Made by a program: the position numbers and the translations under genes
Shown: in pieces, positions 27,134 through 35,209 of the stretch
Layout of the letters: each line of letters starts with the position of its first letter
How positions within the stretch are numbered: the stretch's first letter is position 1
The notes under the pieces: generated by a model
The model's input: the letters and a program-made list of their open reading frames with translations, nothing else
Database searches by the model: none
Told to the model about the DNA's origin: nothing
Source of the DNA: Macrococcus equipercicus
GTDB lineage: Bacteria; Bacillota; Bacilli; Staphylococcales; Staphylococcaceae
Assembly: GCF_004359525.2 (NCBI RefSeq)
Contig: NZ_SCWC02000004.1
Coordinates: forward strand, 124,001-188,000
Direction of reading: 5' to 3'
Length of the DNA stretch: 64,000 nucleotides

Positions 27134-27299
27134 AAATCATGAATACATATATCTTGTCAGATCATTTTAACAATATTGATGGAACGATATTAAATTATTA
27201 AACTTCATCAAATAGTCTTTAAAAGTAAAAATATTAATTTAATACAATCAGTTGCTAATAACGATTGTTAATTTCATAAAATATTATTGAGGTGATTCC

Positions 27300-27818
27300 A
27301 TGAAAAATCAATTTCCAATAGGAAAATATGAAATACCAAAGGATATTAAAAAAGAACAAGTTAAACTATGGATTAATCAAATTAAGACTTTATCTCAAAG
27401 AATTGCGCAAGTTACTGTTAATTTAAATGAAAATCAATTAACTCAACAATATCGTGAAGGCTCATGGGATGTAAGAACATTGATACATCATATTGCTGAT
27501 AGTCATTTACATGGATATATTAGAACGAAATTAATTCTAACGGAAAATTGTCCAAGTGTATCTACATTTGAGGAAAATGAATGGTTTAAACTAAGTGACA
27601 ATAAAAATGATATTAATGATTCAATAATGATGATTACTGGAATTCATAATAGATGGGTAAAGGTTTTAGAATCATTAAATGATGAACAGTTTGAGCGTTC
27701 AATGCATCACCCTGAAAACGGGTTAGTTCCTTTAAAACAAATGATAAGTCTTTATGCATGGCATGGAGAGCATCATTTACAACATATTAAAATAGCTTTA
27801 GAAAAATTAGAGAAATAG
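27300..27818 (+). CDS. YfiT-like metal-dependent enzyme (DinB superfamily)
   Basis: This 172-residue protein matches the YfiT type: FPIGKYEIP at the N-terminus, SWDVRTLIHHIADSHLHGYIR near residue 58 and YAWHGEHHLQHIKIAL at the C-terminus. The histidines at these three places bind a divalent metal. YfiT was named a putative hydrolase, and the superfamily also includes bacillithiol transferases, so it may detoxify electrophiles with bacillithiol, which the host can make (bshB2 nearby). TTGAGGTGA precedes the start. A broken gene follows 31 bases later. Confidence 0.85.
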   Translation: MKNQFPIGKYEIPKDIKKEQVKLWINQIKTLSQRIAQVTVNLNENQLTQQYREGSWDVRTLIHHIADSHLHGYIRTKLILTENCPSVSTFEENEWFKLSDNKNDINDSIMMITGIHNRWVKVLESLNDEQFERSMHHPENGLVPLKQMISLYAWHGEHHLQHIKIALEKLEK

Positions 27819-27849
27819 ATAAATATTTATAAAAAAGGATGTTTTAATA

Positions 27850-27906
27850 ATGTATATTAGAGAATTTAAAATTGATTTACCGCGGTTTTCAGCGCCTGCC
27901 AACTAA
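27850..27906 (+). pseudogene. Truncated 5' fragment of an island gene
   Basis: ATG at 27850 follows an AAAGGATG ribosome site 31 bases after the YfiT-like gene. It encodes MYIREFKIDL in AT-rich codons, and then base composition changes abruptly at CCGCGG (27880), after which the frame runs through GC-rich bases to TAA at 27904. This looks like the first ten or so codons of another island gene cut off where the island joins the host sequence. The original protein cannot be identified. Confidence 0.6.
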
Positions 27907-27931
27907 AAAAGCCGGGACTCATGTCCCAGCT
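27904..27931 (-). terminator. Terminator after the threonine dehydrogenase gene
   Basis: The arms AGCTGGGAC and GTCCCGGCT on the minus strand, with one mismatch, are followed by six T. It lies ten bases after the tdh stop. Confidence 0.88.
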
Positions 27932-27941
27932 TCTATTGCTG

Positions 27942-28886
27942 TTATTTCGCTTTAATAGCGTCAAGCATCGTCTTAGTCATTGTGTCTAAATCGAACTGCG
28001 GATTGAAGCCCCATTGTTCTTTCGCTTCTGTTGCATCAATAGAGTTCGGCCAGCTGTCAGCAATCGCCTGACGGACCGGATCGACATCGTAGCCGAGCTC
28101 GAACTCGGGGATGAACTTGCGGATGCTTGCTGCGACCGCTTCAGGATCGATACTCATCGCTGTCACGTTGAACGCATTACGCGTGATTAACTTGTCAGCA
28201 TCTGCTTCCATCAGCTCGATGATGCAGTTGATAGCATCGTCCATGTACATCATATCCATGAACGTCCCTTTATCGATATAGCTGTCGTAACGGCCGTCGC
28301 GCACTGCTTTGAAGTAGATTTCAACGGCATAGTCAGTCGTCCCGCCGCCTGGTTCTTTCACGTGTGAGATCAGACCCGGGAAGCGCACTGAACGTGTATC
28401 AACGCCGAAGCTGTGATAGTAGTAGTCACAGAGCAGCTCACCTGCCACTTTATTGACGCCGTACATCGTTGTCGGACGCTGGATTGTCAGCTGCGGTGTA
28501 TTGTCTTTTGGTGTTGTTGGACCAAAGGCACCGATAGAGCTCGGCGTAAAGAACTGCATGTCGTGTTTGCGTGCTGTCTCAAGCGCATTCAATAAACCGC
28601 CCATGTTCAAGTTCCAGGCAAACACCGGGTTCTTCTCAGCAGTCGCACTGAGCAGCGCCGCCATGTGCATTATTGTGTCCGGCTTGAAGTCTGCAGCGAT
28701 GCGCTCCATTGTCTCGGCGTCCATCACGTCAAGCTCTTCAAACGGCCCTGCAAGTATAATGCTATCTTCTTCCGGGCGACGTAAATCTGTCGCCAGTACG
28801 TTGTCTGTACCATAAATTTCACGTAGTTTAACAGTCAGTTCTGTACCGATCTGACCTAAAGCACCGGTAATCATAATTCTTTTCAT
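27942..28886 (-). CDS. SDR-type L-threonine 3-dehydrogenase
   Basis: This 314-residue NAD-dependent extended short-chain dehydrogenase oxidises L-threonine to 2-amino-3-ketobutyrate. The nucleotide-binding motif is [12 protein letters not shown] at residue 6, the catalytic Tyr and Lys are in [10 protein letters not shown] near residue 143, and [13 protein letters not shown] and [20 protein letters not shown] match the SDR-type threonine dehydrogenases rather than sugar epimerases. Its neighbour kbl uses the unstable product, which supports the assignment. AAGGAG precedes the ATG. In Staphylococcus genomes it is often labelled NAD-dependent epimerase. Confidence 0.87.
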   Translation of the reverse strand: MKRIMITGALGQIGTELTVKLREIYGTDNVLATDLRRPEEDSIILAGPFEELDVMDAETMERIAADFKPDTIMHMAALLSATAEKNPVFAWNLNMGGLLNALETARKHDMQFFTPSSIGAFGPTTPKDNTPQLTIQRPTTMYGVNKVAGELLCDYYYHSFGVDTRSVRFPGLISHVKEPGGGTTDYAVEIYFKAVRDGRYDSYIDKGTFMDMMYMDDAINCIIELMEADADKLITRNAFNVTAMSIDPEAVAASIRKFIPEFELGYDVDPVRQAIADSWPNSIDATEAKEQWGFNPQFDLDTMTKTMLDAIKAK

Positions 28887-28923
28887 CAGTCATACTCCTT
28901 ATAACGACAGCTGTCCATAGACA

Positions 28924-28980
28924 GTGTACATAATCATTATTTTCACTATTATTTTACCGCTTTCATTATCATTTGTACAC
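28924..28980 (-). promoter_or_regulatory. Promoter and possible operator of the threonine dehydrogenase gene
   Basis: On the minus strand TAAAAT (RC of 28951-28956) lies 17 bases after TGTACA, a weak -35 at 28974-28979. GTGTACA at 28924-28930 and TGTACAC at 28974-28980 are inverted copies flanking this promoter and could be a looped operator. This is a candidate only. Confidence 0.35.
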
Positions 28981-28986
28981 CATAAG

Positions 28987-29011
28987 AAAACACCGCATCA
29001 ATGATGCGGTG
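28987..29011 (-). terminator. Terminator after kbl
   Basis: A 10-bp stem CACCGCATCA/TGATGCGGTG (28991-29011) is followed on the minus strand by TTTTC. It separates kbl from the dehydrogenase gene, so the two have separate transcripts or partial read-through. Confidence 0.85.
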
Positions 29012-29015
29012 GCTG

Positions 29016-30206
29016 TTATTTAATGATATTCAGTTCACGGCCAACTTTGGCGTAAGCTGCCAGTGCCTCGTCCAGCATGTCTGTCGTATGTGCTGCTGTC
29101 GGCATGTTTCTGACACGTCCTGTGCCTTTCGGTACGGTCGGGAAGACGATAGATTTCGCATAGACGCCTTCTTCCATCAGACGTTTTGAGAACTGCTGCG
29201 TCGTTTTCTCGTCGCCGATAATACATGGTGTAATCGGTGTTTCAGAATGACCGATATCGAAGCCGAGCTCTTTTAAGCCTTGTTTCAAGTAGTCGCCGTT
29301 CTCCCATAACTTATCGTGAAGTTCTGTCGATTCCGTCAAAATGCTCAGTGCTTCAGTGATCGCTTTCGTATCACCAGGAGCAAGAGATGTTGAGAATAAG
29401 AATGGACGTGATGCCACTTTCAGCCAGTCGATCAAGTCTTTCGTACCTGCGACGTAACCACCGACAACACCGATTGCTTTAGACAGCGTACCAATCTGGA
29501 AGTCAATCTTATCCTGCAGACCGAAATGTTTCACCGTGCCTGCCCCTTTCCCCATTACACCGCTTCCATGCGCATCATCCACATAAGTGATGAGGTCGAA
29601 CTCCTGGGCGATTTCAACGATTTCAGGAAGCTTTGCGACGTCGCCGTCCATTGAGAAGACGCCGTCAGTAATGTACATCACTTTATTATAAAGACCGGAT
29701 TCAACCGCTGCTTTTGCTTTCGCGCGCAGGTCAGCCATATCTGAATGGTTGACGCGGATGATCTTCGCTTTAGACAGACGACAGCCGTCGATGATAGAAG
29801 CATGGTTCAGTTCATCAGACAAAATCGCGTCATTTTTGTTCATGACTGCACTGATCGCAGCCATATTACAATTGAAACCTGATTGATAAGCAATCGCCGC
29901 TTCTGTTCCTTTGAACTTCGCCAGCGCTTCCTCCAGTTCAATGTGAAGGTCGAGTGTACCGTTGATTGTACGGACAGCCCCTGCACCGACACCGTGAGAG
30001 TCAATCGCCTGCTTCGCAACAGTTTTCAGGCGCTCGTTCGTCGCAAGTCCTAAATAGTTGTTGGAAGATAAATTGATCAGCTCTTTGCCGTCGATCGTAA
30101 TCTTCGCCCCGTTTGCCCCCTGCACGACGTTGATCTCATTATATAGGCCGTTTTCCTTCAGCTCAGTTAAGTTAGTTGTCAGAAATTCATTTAACACGTT
30201 AGACAT
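29016..30206 (-). CDS. kbl: Glycine C-acetyltransferase (KBL)
   Basis: KBL is a PLP enzyme that splits 2-amino-3-ketobutyrate with CoA into glycine and acetyl-CoA, completing threonine breakdown. The 396-residue protein has [12 protein letters not shown] near residue 50, [15 protein letters not shown] near residue 130, the aspartate in [18 protein letters not shown], and the PLP lysine in [18 protein letters not shown] near residue 240. These separate it from 8-amino-7-oxononanoate synthase only by context; the threonine dehydrogenase gene next door decides for KBL. AGGAGA precedes the ATG. It is divergent from the amidohydrolase cluster. Confidence 0.92.
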   Translation of the reverse strand: MSNVLNEFLTTNLTELKENGLYNEINVVQGANGAKITIDGKELINLSSNNYLGLATNERLKTVAKQAIDSHGVGAGAVRTINGTLDLHIELEEALAKFKGTEAAIAYQSGFNCNMAAISAVMNKNDAILSDELNHASIIDGCRLSKAKIIRVNHSDMADLRAKAKAAVESGLYNKVMYITDGVFSMDGDVAKLPEIVEIAQEFDLITYVDDAHGSGVMGKGAGTVKHFGLQDKIDFQIGTLSKAIGVVGGYVAGTKDLIDWLKVASRPFLFSTSLAPGDTKAITEALSILTESTELHDKLWENGDYLKQGLKELGFDIGHSETPITPCIIGDEKTTQQFSKRLMEEGVYAKSIVFPTVPKGTGRVRNMPTAAHTTDMLDEALAAYAKVGRELNIIK

Positions 30207-30315
30207 AATCAGTCTCCTTCTCCCTTTTCCTCTATCATAACATAAAGTTCATACTATTTAATTATACTGAAATGTCTGATAAAATCGACTAATATAGACA
30301 TAATGGAGGGATAAT

Positions 30316-31488
30316 ATGAACAAAGCAGAAGTCGTAGCAGCAGAACAGCATCCACTGATCGCACAAAGAAGATATTTACATATGCACCCCGAATTATCTT
30401 TCCATGAGACAGAAACATATCAGTACATACGACGTCATTTAACGTCACTACCTAACCTGGAGCTTCGCGAACAAGTCGGCGGTCACGGCATCGTCGCTAA
30501 AATTACCGGCGGCACAGGACCGACCATCGCATTTCGCGCAGATTTCGACGCACTGCCGATTCAGGATGAGAAAGAGGTGCCTTATCAGTCGACTGTTAAG
30601 AACGTCATGCATGCATGCGGTCATGATGGTCACACATCAACACTGCTGAGCCTGGCAACCATTCTGTCAGCGCATCAATCAGAACTGTCCGGCAGTGTCG
30701 TGCTGCTCTTTCAATTTGCCGAGGAACTGGCGCCGGGCGGTGCACGCCCGATGGTCGATGACGGCGCCCTTGATGGTGCAGATGCGGTCTACGGCAACCA
30801 TTTCTGGAGTCAGTTTGAGACTAACACTATCCACTCAGCAGCCGGTCCGTTAATGGCAAGTCCTGATATGTTTAATATCACGATCTACGGCCGCGGCGGA
30901 CACGGTGCGAAGCCGCATACGACGATAGATGCAGTTGTCGTTATGGCAGAGTTCATCATGAACATCCAGACGATTGTCGCACGTAACGTCAATCCGATTG
31001 ACAATGCTGTATTAACTATCGGCAAAGTGACAGCCGGTAACACGTTCAATGTCATCAGCGACCGCGCTTCCTGCTCAGGAACAGTCCGCACGTTTGATGC
31101 GGATGTGCAGCAGACAATCCGCACGGCACTGGAAAACGAATTAAAAGGGCTCGCCGTCTCAAAAGGCATCACTTACGAGTTGAACTATGTCACAGGCTAT
31201 CCGCCAGTCGTCAATCACGAAGCGGGCTACGAGGTCATTAAGCGGGCAGCTGCACGTGCCGGCCTCGACTTCGATGATGCACCGCCGATGATGATCGGCG
31301 AGGACTTCTCCTACTACCTTCTTGAGAAGCCCGGCGCATTCTTTCTGACAGGCTCAGGCAATGAAGAGAAGAAGACGACGGCACCGCATCATCACCCGCT
31401 GTTTGACCTTGATGAAGATGCAATGAGCGGGGCACTCACCATGTTCCTCGCTATTTTAGAAGAAGAAGGTGTCATCCATGCTCAATGA
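30316..31488 (+). CDS. M20 family amidohydrolase, copy 1
   Basis: This 390-residue zinc peptidase-like enzyme of the M20D type (hippurate hydrolase, N-acyl amino acid amidohydrolase) has the metal-binding cysteine and histidines in HACGHDGHTS near residue 100, the general base Glu in FAEELAPGGA, the dimerisation-domain motif GRGGHGAKPH near residue 190 and the C-terminal HHHPLFDLDE. Enzymes of this group cleave N-acyl amino acids. GGAGGG precedes the ATG. It is the first of three tandem paralogues; S. aureus has one at this position. Confidence 0.9.
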   Translation: MNKAEVVAAEQHPLIAQRRYLHMHPELSFHETETYQYIRRHLTSLPNLELREQVGGHGIVAKITGGTGPTIAFRADFDALPIQDEKEVPYQSTVKNVMHACGHDGHTSTLLSLATILSAHQSELSGSVVLLFQFAEELAPGGARPMVDDGALDGADAVYGNHFWSQFETNTIHSAAGPLMASPDMFNITIYGRGGHGAKPHTTIDAVVVMAEFIMNIQTIVARNVNPIDNAVLTIGKVTAGNTFNVISDRASCSGTVRTFDADVQQTIRTALENELKGLAVSKGITYELNYVTGYPPVVNHEAGYEVIKRAAARAGLDFDDAPPMMIGEDFSYYLLEKPGAFFLTGSGNEEKKTTAPHHHPLFDLDEDAMSGALTMFLAILEEEGVIHAQ

Positions 31489-32650
31489 ATATGCAGATAA
31501 TTTGTACGAAGAACTGATCGATCTCAGACGCCATTTCCATATGTATCCGGAACTGAGCTTTCATGAGGAGAAAACACCTCAGTATATCGCTGACTATTTG
31601 ACGGCCCTCGGCATAGAAGTAGAGACCGGAGTCGGTGGACGCGGTGTTGTCGGCCGGATAATCAATGATCCAGAACTGCCGACGCTTGCCATCCGTGCAG
31701 ACTTCGATGCCCTGCCTATCCAGGACGAAAAAGAAGTTCCTTATCAATCGACGGTTCCCGGCGTGATGCATGCGTGCGGACATGATGCGCATACAGCCGT
31801 GTTATTGATCACAGCGAAGATTTTAAGCGAGCACCGCGACCAGCTGAAAGGTAACGTCGTCTTCATCCATCAGCATGCTGAAGAAGTGGACCCGGGCGGT
31901 GCGCTGCAGATGGTCGCAGATAACTGTCTCCGCGGTGTTGATGCGATTATCGGCCAGCACGTTTCAAGCAGCATCCCGGTCGGCACAGTGGGCTACCGTT
32001 ACGGCACGGTGACCGGGATCCCGGATGACTTCTGGATTACGCTGCAAGGAAAAGGCGGACATGCAGCCCATCCTGATACGACGGTAGACCCAGTGGCAGC
32101 AGGCATACGGCTCTGTAATGACCTGCAGTACATCGTCTCCAGAAAGACGAACCCGACGACACCCGCTGTACTGTCCATCACAACGTTCCAGGCGGGCGAA
32201 CAGACGAACGTCATCCCGGATACAGCGAAGATCTCAGGCACTATCCGGACGTTTGACCCGGCAACACAGCAGCATATGTACGATGAGCTGAAGAAATGTC
32301 TCGAAGGGCTTGTGACGACAACAGGTATCACTTATGACCTGAAATATTTGAAAGGCTATCCGCCGGTCGTCAACACAAAAGAAGAAACGGACCTGATCGT
32401 CAATGCAGCACGCAAAATCGACAGCGTTGAATCAGTCGTAGAGATTGAACCTGCACTTGGCGGCGAAGACTTCTCGTACTACTTACAACGCGTACCCGGC
32501 GCTTTCTTTTACACCGGCACAAGAAATGAGAACTTCAAGGCAGATTTCCCGCACCACCACCCGAAATTCGATATCGACGAAAAAGGAATGCTGAATGCAG
32601 TGAAAATATTCCTGCAGGCAGCAGAAGATTTCTTTGAAGGAGGCAAATGA
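31478..32650 (+). CDS. M20 family amidohydrolase, copy 2
   Basis: The second paralogue, 390 residues, has all catalytic landmarks: HACGHDAHTAV, QHAEEVDPGGA, GKGGHAAHPD and the terminal HHHPKFDIDE. I prefer the ATG at 31478, which has AAGGTG eight bases upstream; a GTG at 31469 in frame is possible. It overlaps copy 1 by 11 bases and copy 3 by four, so the three are read as one operon. The substrate-lining residues differ from copy 1 (for example GQHVSSSIPVGTV against GNHFWSQFETNTI), which suggests a different preference. Confidence 0.9.
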   Translation: MLNEYADNLYEELIDLRRHFHMYPELSFHEEKTPQYIADYLTALGIEVETGVGGRGVVGRIINDPELPTLAIRADFDALPIQDEKEVPYQSTVPGVMHACGHDAHTAVLLITAKILSEHRDQLKGNVVFIHQHAEEVDPGGALQMVADNCLRGVDAIIGQHVSSSIPVGTVGYRYGTVTGIPDDFWITLQGKGGHAAHPDTTVDPVAAGIRLCNDLQYIVSRKTNPTTPAVLSITTFQAGEQTNVIPDTAKISGTIRTFDPATQQHMYDELKKCLEGLVTTTGITYDLKYLKGYPPVVNTKEETDLIVNAARKIDSVESVVEIEPALGGEDFSYYLQRVPGAFFYTGTRNENFKADFPHHHPKFDIDEKGMLNAVKIFLQAAEDFFEGGK

Positions 32651-33825
32651 TGAGCTGGTTAACTGAAGTCGCACAACATCAAGACGAACTGATTAAGATC
32701 CGCCGTTTTCTCCATCAGCATCCTGAACTGTCATTTCAGGAAGAAAACACGAAGAATTATATCGCTGATTATTTAGCAGCACTTAATATTCCGGTGACAC
32801 GTGACGTCGGCGGCAATGGGCTGCTCGGTTATATTAAAGGCGGAAGACCCGGACCGACTGTTGCGTTCCGCGCTGACTTTGATGCGCTGCCGATAGATGA
32901 TGAGAAAGATGTGCCGTACAGATCAACAATGCCCGGTGTCATGCACGCGTGCGGTCATGACGGCCATACAGCTATGCTGCTGATCACTGCCCGCATTTTA
33001 AAGCAGCACGAGGCAGAACTTGCAGGCAACATCGTCCTCATTCATCAGCATGCAGAAGAAGTGCTGCCGGGCGGTGCTCAGTCCATGATTAAAGCAGGCG
33101 CGCTTGACGGTGTCGACTATGTCTTCGGCACGCATACAGCGAGCTACATCCCGACCGGCACAGTCGGCTTCTGTCCAGGTCCTGCCTACGCAAATGCCGA
33201 TGCTTTCAAACTACATATACAAGGCAAAGGCGGACACGGTGCGGCGCCCCATGAAACAAACGATGCAATCATCGCAGCGAGCAGCTTGATCACTCAGTTC
33301 CAGACGATCATCTCCCGGTCGGTGAACCCGATGGATACAGCTGTTGTCACCATCGGCGAGTTCAAGGCCGGTACTGCCTTCAACGTCATTGCGGATTCCG
33401 CCTACTTGTCAGGGACCGTGCGGACTTATACGCGGGAAGTGAAAACACTCATTAAACAGCGCATGGCTGAACTGATTCATGCTGTTGAAATCGGCTCTAA
33501 CGTCTCTATCACACTCGACTATACAGATGGTTATCCGGCACTCTTCAACCCGGAGAAAGAAACCGCATGGGTGAAAGCATTGACAGAAAGTATTACAGAA
33601 GTCGATGAAGTCATCCAGCAGGCACCGTCGCTCGGCGGTGAAGACTTCAGCTATTTCCTTGCAGAGCGCCCCGGCACTTACTTTTATACCGGCGTTATGA
33701 ATGAAGCGATCGGTGCGCACTACTCACATCACCATCCCAAATTCGATCTGGATGAAAACGGCCTGCTGAACGGTGTCCGTGTGTTCCTGAAAATCGCAGA
33801 GAACATGGACCAGCTGACTAAATAA
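32647..33825 (+). CDS. M20 family amidohydrolase, copy 3
   Basis: The third paralogue, 392 residues, has metal ligands in HACGHDGHTAM, the glutamates in QHAEEVLPGGA, GKGGHGAAPHE and the C-terminal HHHPKFDLDE. Two ATG codons are adjacent (32647 and 32650); GGAGG spacing fits the second better. The start overlaps the stop of copy 2, and a strong terminator follows. The pocket region reads GTHTASYIPTGTV, closer to copy 2 than copy 1. All three look intact. The triplication is an expansion compared with the single gene seen in staphylococci. Confidence 0.9.
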   Translation: MMSWLTEVAQHQDELIKIRRFLHQHPELSFQEENTKNYIADYLAALNIPVTRDVGGNGLLGYIKGGRPGPTVAFRADFDALPIDDEKDVPYRSTMPGVMHACGHDGHTAMLLITARILKQHEAELAGNIVLIHQHAEEVLPGGAQSMIKAGALDGVDYVFGTHTASYIPTGTVGFCPGPAYANADAFKLHIQGKGGHGAAPHETNDAIIAASSLITQFQTIISRSVNPMDTAVVTIGEFKAGTAFNVIADSAYLSGTVRTYTREVKTLIKQRMAELIHAVEIGSNVSITLDYTDGYPALFNPEKETAWVKALTESITEVDEVIQQAPSLGGEDFSYFLAERPGTYFYTGVMNEAIGAHYSHHHPKFDLDENGLLNGVRVFLKIAENMDQLTK

Positions 33826-33843
33826 TAAGTCACTTAAAATAAC

Positions 33844-33878
33844 AAAAAAATCCGAAGAGCGTCCTCTTCGGATTTTTT
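33844..33878. terminator. Bidirectional terminator between copy 3 and tuf
   Basis: The arms TCCGAAGAG and CTCTTCGGA are extended by A7 on the left and T6 on the right, making a long symmetric stem-loop. It ends both the amidohydrolase operon and the tuf transcript. Confidence 0.94.
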
Positions 33879-33894
33879 GATTCACAACTGTGAA

Positions 33895-35082
33895 TTATTT
33901 TTCGATTACAGATACAACACCTGATCCAACTGTACGTCCACCTTCACGGATAGAGAAACGAGTACCGTCTTCGATCGCGATTGGTGAGATTAATTCAACG
34001 TCCATTTCGATGTTATCGCCAGGCATTACCATTTCAGTACCTTCTGGTAAGTTAACTACGCCAGTTACGTCAGTTGTACGGAAGTAGAACTGTGGACGGT
34101 AGTTTGAGAAGAATGGCGTATGACGTCCACCCTCTTCTTTTGATAATACATAAACTTCAGCTTTGAATTTAGTATGTGGAGTGATTGTTCCTGGTTTAGC
34201 TAATACTTGACCACGTTGAACATCGTCACGTGATACACCACGAAGTAAAGCACCGATGTTGTCGCCAGCTTCAGCGTAATCTAATAATTTACGGAACATT
34301 TCAACACCAGTTACAGTTGTTTTAGATGGTTCTTCAGTTAAACCGATGATTTCAATTTCTTCACCGACTTTAACTTGTCCACGTTCAACACGTCCTGTAG
34401 CTACTGTACCACGACCAGTGATTGAGAATACGTCCTCAACTGGCATCATGAATGGTTTGTCAGAGTCACGTTCTGGAGTTGGGATGTACTCATCAACTGC
34501 GTTCATCAGTTCCATGATTTTTTCTTCGTATGCTTCGTCGCCTTCTAATGCGCGTAATGCTGAACCTGAGATTACAGGTACATCGTCGCCTGGGAAGTCA
34601 TATTCAGATAATAAGTCACGAACTTCCATTTCTACTAATTCTAATAATTCTTCATCGTCAACCATGTCAACTTTGTTTAAGAATACTACTAATGCAGGTA
34701 CACCAACGTTACGTGATAACAGGATGTGCTCACGAGTTTGTGGCATTGGGCCATCAGCAGCAGAAACTACTAAGATACCGCCGTCCATTTGCGCAGCACC
34801 AGTGATCATGTTTTTAACATAGTCAGCGTGTCCTGGGCAGTCTACGTGTGCGTAGTGGCGTTTTTCAGTTTCGTACTCGATGTGTGAAGTATTGATCGTG
34901 ATACCACGTTCTTTTTCTTCAGGAGCGTTATCGATTTGATCGTATGAACGCGCTTCCCCACCTAATTTTTTTGCTAATACAGTTGCGATAGCAGCTGTTA
35001 AAGTTGTTTTACCATGGTCAACGTGACCAATTGTGCCGATATTGGCATGAGTTTTCGAGCGGTCGAATTTTTCTTTAGCCAT
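33895..35082 (-). CDS. tuf: Elongation factor Tu
   Basis: EF-Tu brings aminoacyl-tRNA to the ribosome with GTP. The 395-residue protein has [13 protein letters not shown] (P-loop), [12 protein letters not shown] (switch II), NKVDMV (guanine specificity) and the domain 2 and 3 segments [21 protein letters not shown] and [30 protein letters not shown] lies upstream of the ATG. Codon use is highly biased, as expected for one of the most abundant proteins. It is the last gene of the rpsL-rpsG-fusA-tuf operon. Confidence 0.98.
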   Translation of the reverse strand: MAKEKFDRSKTHANIGTIGHVDHGKTTLTAAIATVLAKKLGGEARSYDQIDNAPEEKERGITINTSHIEYETEKRHYAHVDCPGHADYVKNMITGAAQMDGGILVVSAADGPMPQTREHILLSRNVGVPALVVFLNKVDMVDDEELLELVEMEVRDLLSEYDFPGDDVPVISGSALRALEGDEAYEEKIMELMNAVDEYIPTPERDSDKPFMMPVEDVFSITGRGTVATGRVERGQVKVGEEIEIIGLTEEPSKTTVTGVEMFRKLLDYAEAGDNIGALLRGVSRDDVQRGQVLAKPGTITPHTKFKAEVYVLSKEEGGRHTPFFSNYRPQFYFRTTDVTGVVNLPEGTEMVMPGDNIEMDVELISPIAIEDGTRFSIREGGRTVGSGVVSVIEK

Positions 35083-35118
35083 TTTGAAATCTCTCCTTAG
35101 AATATAAGTATATTATAT

Positions 35119-35145
35119 CTCATGAGGGATTCTCACCCTCATGAG
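35119..35145. other. Foldback in the fusA-tuf gap
   Basis: A perfect 10-bp stem (35119-35128 with 35136-35145, arm CTCATGAGGG) with a seven-base loop. On the minus strand it is followed by ATATAATATA, not a T-run, so it may be a processing site or partial terminator before tuf. Confidence 0.55.
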
Positions 35146-35209
35146 GTAACGCTATAACTCTGTTATAAAGCATTTCATTGGAAAAATCAATCAGAGTTGA
35201 TTAAAGGGA

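Noticed and set aside
27136-27210. A 20-residue ORF in the gap before the YfiT-like gene
   Set aside because: There is no ribosome site, and the AT-rich gap would produce such short frames by chance.
27942-28886. UDP-glucose 4-epimerase
   Set aside because: The sequence around RFPGLIS and GGGTTDYA and the kbl neighbour fit threonine dehydrogenase better.
29016-30206. 8-amino-7-oxononanoate synthase (bioF)
   Set aside because: The enzymes look alike, but the neighbouring threonine dehydrogenase and the absence of biotin genes favour KBL.
31469-31488. GTG at 31469 as the start of amidohydrolase copy 2
   Set aside because: It overlaps the ribosome site AAGGTG, whereas the ATG at 31478 has better spacing.
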